Shown here piece after piece: positions 6,601-8,642 of a DNA stretch of 8,642 nt. Origin of the DNA: Candidatus Omnitrophica bacterium UBA1562 (lineage in GTDB: Bacteria; Omnitrophota; Gorgyraeia; Gygaellales; Profunditerraquicolaceae); the NCBI GenBank assembly GCA_002322525.1, contig DCOU01000024.1, positions 1-8,642 on the forward strand, given 5' to 3'. Positions within the stretch are counted from its first letter, which is position 1. Each line of letters starts with the position of its first letter. The translations under genes were made by a program, and so were the position numbers. The notes beneath the pieces are model-generated. The model was not told the origin of the DNA, did not search any database, and saw nothing but the letters and a program-made list of their open reading frames with translations.

Positions 6601-8642
6601 GCCTGGGCAGAACCATTAACGGCTATAATTTTAGTGGTGAGCATTCTTCTGCCTACCATTGTTACTCTGGCAGCGGGAATTGCGATGTTGAAGAATAAAT
6701 CTCCTTCTTTAAATAAACAGGCTTTCTTTAGAGGCTTCAGGCTTTATTTATTCTTGACTGCAGGTATGGGCGGCATTATGGATATGATTATGGTAGGGGC
6801 GCTTTTAGGAAGCATATTGGAGTATGTGGGTTTCCAGAGCATCATATTATCCATATTAGTTTATCTTTTAGGGTTCGTTATCACGTTGGCTATTACATAT
6901 ATTGCAAGCTTTCTGCTTTATATTACCTTCAGGAAAGTTTATGAAGCGGCCATTTATAGTATGCATTTGATAGGAAGGGTTATCTCTTCGAATAATAGAA
7001 ATGGGGCTGCCAGAGATCACAGCCAGACGGCCTCAGGAAGAGAAGTGCCCGAAGGAACAGTAGCTTACAATGTTATAAGGGCCAAGATAATGGAATACGC
7101 TAAGCAGGCGGATAATAAAGGCCTTTTGTCTCAGTTTATACTCAAATTATTGGAAAGAATACTCAGCCAGATTGTTAGATTAAAAGGCCTAGGCATTGGC
7201 AGCGTAATTATTATCCGCGGCCCACCTATTCCATTCCCCCATGACGATGGACTCAGAGATACAGCTTTAGGCTTCAATTTTATAGATGAGAATAATAACC
7301 TTTACTTCTTTATTTCCCGCCAATCAACATTCCGTCAATTCATTACCCTCTTCCATGAATTAAGGGCTATTTTAGGCGTTTCCCACGAAACAAATAATAG
7401 AATAGATGACAAATTATTAATCCAGCCGCAAGGCCTAAGAACTACCGTGGCGAGAAATGCAGGTGAGGAGGTTAGCGGGCGTGTTTATGAGAGCGCCGCT
7501 CACGCGCAAAAAGGATGGCTACAACTATTGCAAATACTAAAATTACTAAAGAGCCTAACAAAGTTCCCATTTTATTCTCCTTTATCCTCGTCAGGACGAA
7601 CGATAATACCAAGAGTCATCACGGTAATCATAGTCACCAGAATTACTATTTTAATTGCTAATACAAACTTAATAAAATCTGCCGCTACTAATGCAGCTAA
7701 TAGTATCTTTCCACAATCTAATAGCGTCTGGGAAATAGCCTTACGTTTACCTTCAGAAAATATATTCATCATTGGGATAAGTATAATCTTCATAGGCTTG
7801 ATTGTCAAGTATATTTTAACCCAGCCGCGAGGCCTAAGAACTGCCGTGGTAGGCAAAAAAATAAGCGAGGCTCAAATCTTTACCTCGCTTTTCGAGATGT
7901 TCTGGCTTCGATTACTAAACCCACTAACTCAACTACTCTCCACTCTGGCTACAACAAAAGACAAGATTAATGAGCGTGTTTATGAGAGCGGCGCCGTTCT
8001 ATTTGGAAAAGCACTCCTAAGATTACGGCAACTAATAATAGCGCTAAAACAAACATTGCAGTTAAGGGCATTTCATTCTCCTTCTTCGTTGTTATTGGAA
8101 GTGGCAATAAATCCTGCCAAAAACAGACTAATACCGCCAATTAGTATTATTATCTTTATGGGTAAAGAAAACTTCGCAAACATATCAGAGGCAATTGCTG
8201 CCGCTAAAATTAATGTAGCAGAATATCCAAAATTTTTAGAAAGATATTTTCGTCTGCCTTTCGTAAATATCGCCATTATTAAGCAAATTAACACAACTAC
8301 TATTATCTGTCAAGTAAAATTATTAAAAACCCAGCCGCAAGGCCTAAGAACTACCGTGGCGGTTATCTTAGGAAGAGCGGCTATTTTGTTATCAAGGGTC
8401 TTCCCGCCCCTCACCTCGGGGGATCTGACCCTGGGAAGGCCCTTGGTACAAAAAACAGGAGGTGTACCATGGTTAAGATTAACTACGATATACTCGAGAT
8501 TGACCACATTGTGGAATTCAGCAAAGACAGCACTTTATTCGCTGCAGCCAGGGAAAATGGTAATGCCCATATGCGCCTCTTTCTCATTAATGAGTCTACC
8601 GGCAATGTCTATACCCGCAATGGCCGGGCTGATTCCTGGGAA
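1..8642 (+). CDS. Giant multi-domain membrane protein with two GHKL ATPase modules and zincin-like sites, open at both ends
   Basis: Frame 1 has no stop over all 2,880 codons. Residue numbers in all entries count from base 1. Up to about residue 2475 (base 7420) the translation has normal acidic/basic balance and recognisable motifs: membrane helices near 224-312, GHKL 1 at about 440-715, helices 916-1047, HEWYH at 1123-1127, GHKL 2 at about 1340-1630, helices 1766-1849, DEVTH at 2021-2025, an HEYLH membrane domain at 2107-2310 and HELRA at 2452-2456. The likely role is a membrane-anchored chaperone-like or signalling ATPase combined with proteolysis, which is inference. The start lies upstream of the window. 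After about 7420 the frame runs antisense to small minus-strand genes and under a new frame-3 gene; there it is rich in Leu, Ile and Thr and nearly lacks Asp and Glu (none in residues 2821-2880). That tail is probably not ancestral protein, yet no stop ends it. The coding call is firm to about 7420 and doubtful beyond. Confidence 0.85.
664..936 (+). other. First membrane cluster of the giant protein, including a signal-peptide-like helix
   Basis: There are three hydrophobic stretches: residues about 224-240 (LVIPVALFFLTSPTTV), 255-275 (VTIVLSIIGIAITFLLFLIA) and 292-312 (LKITGIILGLISLLGLI). The first follows a basic stretch (RLLSKLLK) and ends in SPTTVQAKG, which has the look of a signal peptide with a small-residue cleavage site although it lies more than 220 residues inside the chain. 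It may instead be an ordinary anchor. These helices place the GHKL module that follows next to the membrane. Confidence 0.7.
1315..2140 (+). other. GHKL (Hsp90/MutL/histidine-kinase-like) ATPase module 1
   Basis: All ATP-binding motifs of the GHKL fold are visible. The N box is EYAANGIDAM with the candidate catalytic Glu457, Mg-binding Asn461 and Asp464. The G1 box is IIDSGSGM with Asp488, Gly490 and Gly492. A lid-like stretch with Lys510 leads to the G2 box TIGRFGVGF (513-521), and NKGTVISV carries the conserved Thr581. Spacing and wording (GRFGVGFYS) are closest to Hsp90 (HtpG) and MutL rather than to sensor kinases, and no H box precedes it. Residues about 600-715 (ending in PVSRQLPDWNEV) may be the middle domain that usually follows. 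Known members use ATP-driven dimer closure to act on client proteins; the client here is unknown. No key residue is missing, so an active ATPase is expected. Confidence 0.9.
2350..2640 (+). other. Helical segment with a possible degenerate zincin-like region
   Basis: Residues about 826-870 contain NSIILLDERYVAGI, then a helix, then SIEIEGEFHHKISRQER. The order (strand, helix, short His-containing motif, acidic helix) resembles the C-terminal region at 2430-2470, which reads NNLYFFISR, a helix, then FHELRAILGVSHETN. If the two are related, this copy has lost the HE pair and keeps only a downstream HH. The similarity was judged by eye and is weak; the segment could equally be a plain linker between GHKL 1 and the second membrane cluster. 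Confidence 0.3.
2746..3141 (+). other. Second membrane cluster of the giant protein, about four helices
   Basis: Four hydrophobic stretches follow one another at residues about 916-937 (FIFLENLILWILALTALFI), 947-970 (LSAVFIGVLAFVFALAVPAA), 984-1003 (PAIISSIILSIALLSLLPV) and 1020-1047 (a Trp-rich start, then YALPELFVFMLRSALRYLYLL). Short polar loops separate them. The cluster ends in a basic stretch (IRRFLRNAE) and is followed by a soluble helical segment with an HEWYH site, an arrangement common for membrane-tethered peptidase-like domains. Confidence 0.8.
3301..3420 (+). other. HEWYH zinc-metallopeptidase-like site
   Basis: Residues 1117-1133 read LISLEHEWYHQHRGL with its flanks. His1123-Glu1124-x-x-His1127 is an exact HExxH motif at the end of an amphipathic helix, followed by Gln-His-Arg-Gly. 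HExxH helices bind zinc through the two His residues, with the Glu as general base, in most zincin families. The third ligand is not obvious. It lies just after the second membrane cluster, so it may act at the membrane surface. HExxH also arises by chance, so peptidase activity is a hypothesis. Confidence 0.5.
4018..4890 (+). other. GHKL ATPase module 2, partly degenerate
   Basis: A second module has the motif order of the first. The N box is RELVQNVMDM with Glu1358, Asn1362 and Asp1365 intact. The G1 region LADRFGM (1394-1400) replaces IDSGSGM, so one Gly is lost and the Asp is one residue closer. The G2 region is EAIGELGIGFF (1422-1432), which keeps the GxxGxG pattern, and FKGTEIIW carries Thr1495. 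The phrase FNKLLIPG matches FRDLLIPA of module 1 at the same place, which supports a shared origin. Residues 1600-1621 (LPHNTRLLRDRTDLESKEG) resemble the end of module 1 (SRQLPDW). The altered G1 box suggests weakened or changed nucleotide handling, possibly a regulatory partner domain that pairs with module 1 in the same chain. Confidence 0.75.
5290..5550 (+). other. Third membrane cluster of the giant protein, about two helices
   Basis: Two hydrophobic stretches lie at residues about 1766-1782 (RYLGWATALAGVVLALKF) and 1825-1849 (FINTIAMVVMNILSLVPAYL). The loop between them is about 40 residues, rich in Ser, Thr and Asn (TTNLSGTASLGTPALSSHV), and looks extracytoplasmic or at least flexible. 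A basic stretch (IVKRFLLK) closes the second helix. Together they separate GHKL module 2 from the downstream soluble segment with the DEVTH site. Confidence 0.7.
5690..6180 (+). other. Soluble segment with DEVTHLEH, probably a disabled metallopeptidase-like domain
   Basis: Residues about 2013-2040 form a hydrophobic helix running into IGDEVTHLEHPELKGHDAAF. Many zinc peptidases have HExxHLxxPxxxxHxxxF at this place: a zinc-binding helix, then a further His near a bulky residue. Here Asp2021 occupies the first His position while Glu2022, His2025, His2028 and His2034 remain. This is seen directly; the reading as a decayed or reprogrammed peptidase is inference. Upstream (about 1930-1960) lies another His-rich stretch, HSIIAHTDAHERR. 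A non-catalytic metal-binding role is equally possible. Confidence 0.45.
6301..6960 (+). other. Intramembrane M50-like (site-2-protease-like) domain with HEYLH
   Basis: Residues about 2107-2310 hold four to six hydrophobic helices. In the first part, PIQTLIHEYLHALPVIIAGG (2132-2151) has His2137-Glu2138-x-x-His2141 followed by a hydrophobic run and a Gly-Gly turn. This matches the layout HExxHA...GG typical of M50B-type membrane peptidases. A later helix carries GGIMDMIM with Asp2261, a possible third metal ligand as in the Asp-containing motif of that family. Such enzymes cut transmembrane segments of regulators or other membrane proteins. Assignment rests on motif and topology only; the helix count and the role of Asp2261 are not certain. 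Confidence 0.6.
7051..7420 (+). other. C-terminal soluble segment with HELRA, last stretch that reads like native protein
   Basis: Residues about 2367-2475 are a helical stretch, a strand pair (IGSVIIIRGPPIPF), a turn rich in Asp, then NNLYFFISR and a helix ending in LFHELRAILGVSHETNNRID. His2452-Glu2453 starts a zinc-site-like helix but Ala2456 replaces the second His; a later His2462-Glu2463 could supply a ligand. This layout is zincin-like with an altered motif. Amino acid balance is normal up to DDKLL (about 2474). There the frame enters the first copy of the intergenic repeat, and the composition changes at once. Confidence 0.45.
7422..7452 (-). repeat. Intergenic repeat, copy 1, at the edge of the giant gene
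   Basis: This 31 bp segment is identical to copy 3 and differs from copy 2 at two positions over 29 bp. On the plus strand it starts CCAGCCGCAAGGCC. Its promoter-side flank also shares AAATTATTAA with copy 3, and TTGTCA (minus strand, 7412-7407) sits where the -35 box is in the other copies, but no -10 box follows at the right distance. I read it as the remnant of a third operon start, now fused to the end of the giant gene. Confidence 0.85.
7472..7570 (-). CDS. B1: small single-helix membrane peptide with basic RRSHKHA tail
   Basis: This 32-residue minus-strand ORF starts at the ATG at 7570. A good Shine-Dalgarno sequence (AGGAG, 7581-7577) lies six bases upstream, inside the last codons of A1, and one base separates the A1 stop from this ATG, so translation is probably coupled. 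The peptide is a hydrophobic helix (LLGSLVILVFAIVVAILFA, about residues 4-22) followed by RERRSHKHAR. B2 at 7967-8071 has the same length class, helix and tail (ERRRSHKHAH), so the pair is conserved in a way a chance ORF would not be. Function is unknown. Its size and shape are like small membrane peptides such as type I toxins, holin-like proteins or assembly subunits, but no family is recognised. No terminator is seen after it; the next element is repeat copy 1. Confidence 0.65.
   Translation of the reverse strand: MGTLLGSLVILVFAIVVAILFARERRSHKHAR
7572..7769 (-). CDS. A1: small two-helix membrane protein, first gene of the A1-B1 operon
   Basis: This 65-residue minus-strand protein has a basic start (MNIFSEGKRK), two hydrophobic helices (about 14-31 and 35-58) and an acidic tail (RPDEDKGE). 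I chose the ATG at 7769 because it aligns with the start of A2 (MAIFTKGRR); an adjacent in-frame ATG at 7772 is equally possible. The frame extends up to 7856, but the added part would translate the promoter and repeat, so it is unlikely. The predicted transcription start is at about 7773-7772, which makes the mRNA leaderless. A1 and A2 share the pattern IF.KG+RK, helix 1 ending AD or SD, then F.KF, IK and helix 2. The last codons contain the ribosome site for B1. I know no function; a membrane protein acting with B1 is the natural guess. Confidence 0.65.
   Translation of the reverse strand: MNIFSEGKRKAISQTLLDCGKILLAALVAADFIKFVLAIKIVILVTMITVMTLGIIVRPDEDKGE
7780..7808 (-). promoter_or_regulatory. 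Sigma70-type promoter of the A1-B1 operon
   Basis: On the minus strand TTGACA (7808-7803, perfect -35 consensus) is followed after exactly 17 bases by TATACT (7785-7780, five of six -10 bases). Between the -35 box and repeat copy 2 lies a 12-base stretch that is nearly all A and T, like an UP element. The expected start point, seven bases after the -10 box, coincides with the A1 start codon. Confidence 0.8.
7821..7849 (-). repeat. Intergenic repeat, copy 2, upstream of the A1 promoter
   Basis: The 29 bp segment differs from copies 1 and 3 by two A-to-G changes (plus strand). One turns GCAA into GCGA inside GCC-NNNN-GGC; both are GNRA tetraloops, so a small hairpin would survive. The repeat lies 12 bases upstream of the -35 box and just downstream of the terminator of the A2-B2 operon. 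Confidence 0.85.
7855..7890 (-). terminator. Intrinsic terminator of the A2-B2 operon
   Basis: On the minus strand AAGCGAGG (7890-7883) pairs perfectly with CCTCGCTT (7870-7863) around a 12-base loop and is followed by ATTTTTTT (7862-7855). It lies about 76 bases after the B2 stop and just before repeat copy 2, so the two operons are separate transcription units. Bases 7891-7966 between B2 and the stem show nothing further. Confidence 0.85.
7967..8071 (-). CDS. B2: small single-helix membrane peptide with basic RRSHKHA tail
   Basis: This 34-residue minus-strand ORF starts at the ATG at 8071, one base after the A2 stop (TGA, then A, then ATG). AGGAG (8082-8078) lies six bases upstream of the ATG and within the final A2 codons, the same layout as for B1. 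The sequence is a hydrophobic helix (LTAMFVLALLLVAVILGVLF, residues 3-22), a short link QIE, and the tail RRRSHKHAH. The helix differs from B1 at most positions while the tail is kept nearly letter for letter, which points to selection on the tail, perhaps for contact with lipid head groups, a metal (two or three His) or A2. A strong terminator follows. The function is unknown and no family is recognised. Confidence 0.7.
   Translation of the reverse strand: MPLTAMFVLALLLVAVILGVLFQIERRRSHKHAH
8073..8276 (-). CDS. A2: small two-helix membrane protein, first gene of the A2-B2 operon
   Basis: This 67-residue minus-strand protein has a basic start (MAIFTKGRRKYLSK), a first helix at about 16-31 (SATLILAAAIASDMFAKF), a second at about 38-58 (IKIIILIGGISLFLAGFI) and a polar acidic tail (SNNNEEGE). 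The ATG at 8276 is chosen because it aligns with A1 and lies zero to two bases from the start point predicted by the promoter; an upstream in-frame ATG at 8294 falls within the promoter spacer and is not credible. There is no room for a ribosome site before the start, so this is predicted to be a leaderless mRNA, whereas B2 behind it has a strong ribosome site. The product is a close relative of A1 in layout but only partly in sequence, so the duplication is not recent. The function is unknown. Confidence 0.7.
   Translation of the reverse strand: MAIFTKGRRKYLSKNFGYSATLILAAAIASDMFAKFSLPIKIIILIGGISLFLAGFIATSNNNEEGE
8285..8313 (-). promoter_or_regulatory. Sigma70-type promoter of the A2-B2 operon
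   Basis: On the minus strand TTGACA (8313-8308) is followed after exactly 17 bases by TAATTT (8290-8285). An AT-rich 17-base stretch separates the -35 box from repeat copy 3. The layout of repeat, AT-rich stretch, -35, 17 bases, -10 and immediate ATG is the same as for A1, which supports both promoters and the leaderless start. Confidence 0.75.
8331..8361 (-). repeat. Intergenic repeat, copy 3, between the A2 operon and the leader of the 8469 gene
   Basis: This copy is identical to copy 1 over 31 bp. It lies 17 bases upstream of the A2 -35 box on the minus strand and also forms the 5' half of a fold in the plus-strand leader (8333-8382). It could therefore serve as an operator for the minus-strand operon, as part of a plus-strand RNA, or as both. 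Confidence 0.85.
8333..8382 (+). other. Nested hairpin in the leader of the 8469 gene
   Basis: AGCCGC (8333-8338) pairs perfectly with GCGGCT (8377-8382). Inside it, CCTAAGA (8343-8349) pairs with TCTTAGG (8366-8372), and ACC (8353-8355) with GGT (8361-8363) around the loop GTGGC. Internal loops AAGG and AAGA face each other between the first two stems. The 5' half is repeat copy 3, but the pairing 3' half is not found complete after copies 1 and 2, so the full fold is special to this leader. No known riboswitch class was matched. Confidence 0.5.
8390..8468 (+). promoter_or_regulatory. Long GC-rich hairpin and alternative SD-flanking stem before the 8469 start
   Basis: A 16 bp stem with two G-U pairs joins 8390-8405 (TATCAAGGGTCTTCCC) and 8433-8448 (GGGAAGGCCCTTGGTA). 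It encloses a second hairpin, CCCC (8407-8410) with GGGG (8419-8422), and an unpaired stretch ATCTGACCCT. The last bases of the long stem, GGTAC (8445-8449), can instead pair with GTACC (8464-8468), which places the ribosome site AGGAGG (8457-8462) in a loop directly before the ATG. The two pairings exclude each other, a layout expected of translational control. Neither strand has a U-run after the stem, so it is not an intrinsic terminator. Confidence 0.6.
8469..8642 (+). CDS. Start of an unrecognised gene behind a structured leader, 3' end outside the window
   Basis: The ATG at 8469 (frame 3) has a six-base Shine-Dalgarno AGGAGG at 8457-8462 with six bases of spacing, the best plus-strand ribosome site noticed in the window. 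The visible 58 residues begin MVKINYDILEIDHIVEFSKD and end NVYTRNGRADSWE. They have a balanced composition with many acidic residues, unlike frame 1 over the same bases, which has none. No signal peptide or membrane segment is visible and no family is recognised. The phrase VYTRNGRADSWE resembles RYNFATGAWE at the very start of the window, so this gene may begin like the giant gene does, possibly a neighbour paralogue. It is read divergently from the A2-B2 operon, with repeat copy 3 and the folded leader between them. Confidence 0.75.
   Translation, partial: MVKINYDILEIDHIVEFSKDSTLFAAARENGNAHMRLFLINESTGNVYTRNGRADSWE

Noticed and set aside
7770..7856. Longer A1 start at 7856
   Set aside because: The extra 29 residues would encode the repeat, -35 and -10 boxes, and A2 has no corresponding extension.
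7422..8361. CRISPR array or integron attC sites
   Set aside because: Only three repeats at 399 and 510 bp spacing, with genes between them; no regular spacers, and no attC core or integrase seen.
8331..8382. c-di-GMP (GEMM) riboswitch, suggested by GGCCTAAG and a GNRA loop
   Set aside because: The first half of the aptamer and its conserved loops are absent; only a short string is shared.
8390..8450. Intrinsic terminator in the leader
   Set aside because: The stem is strong, but no U-run follows on either strand, and a ribosome site and ATG come directly after it.
8310..8507. Minus-strand ORF of 65 codons across the leader
   Set aside because: It would translate the complement of the folded leader, the repeat and the start of the 8469 gene; no ribosome site and no similarity to A or B.
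1..8642. Stop codon reassignment as the reason for the long open frame
   Set aside because: Frame 1 contains none of the three stop triplets, so reassignment is not needed; A and B genes end at normal TAA and TGA.

Overview
The window is dominated by one plus-strand reading frame (frame 1) with no stop codon from base 1 to base 8642, i.e. 2,880 codons open at both ends. The long AT-leaning coding style (many AGA, ATA and TTA codons), the enormous multi-domain membrane protein and its mix of GHKL ATPase and metallopeptidase-like modules resemble the giant genes known from Candidatus Omnitrophota (formerly OP3). That assignment is inference; no rRNA or taxonomic marker is present.

Bases 1 to about 7420 read as a convincing protein: an unrecognised N-terminal part, a membrane segment cluster, a complete Hsp90/MutL-like GHKL ATPase, a second membrane cluster, an HEWYH zinc-protease-like site, a second and partly degenerate GHKL module, more membrane segments, a DEVTH site that looks like a ruined HExxH, an intramembrane M50-like HEYLH domain, and a C-terminal zincin-like HELRA region. 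All of these lie in one polypeptide.

From about 7420 to 8300 the minus strand carries what look like two tandem copies of a compact operon. Each copy has a 29-31 bp repeat, an AT-rich stretch, a sigma70-type promoter with 17 bp spacing, a two-helix membrane protein (A) whose ATG lies at the predicted transcription start (leaderless), and a 32-34 residue single-helix peptide (B) with a conserved RRSHKHA tail. B starts one base after the A stop codon. The upstream copy ends in a clear intrinsic terminator. A third copy of the repeat marks the edge of the giant gene. No family is recognised for A or B.

From 8331 to 8468 lies a GC-rich, strongly foldable leader. It ends in a good Shine-Dalgarno sequence and a plus-strand start codon at 8469 in frame 3, opening a new gene that runs off the window.

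The main puzzle is that frame 1 stays open through the antisense operons and under the new gene, although its translation there is poor in acidic residues and looks non-native. Either the giant gene has lost its stop and absorbed the operon array, or the openness is a by-product of the antisense genes. The A/B operon pair and the structured leader are the best candidates for something undescribed.
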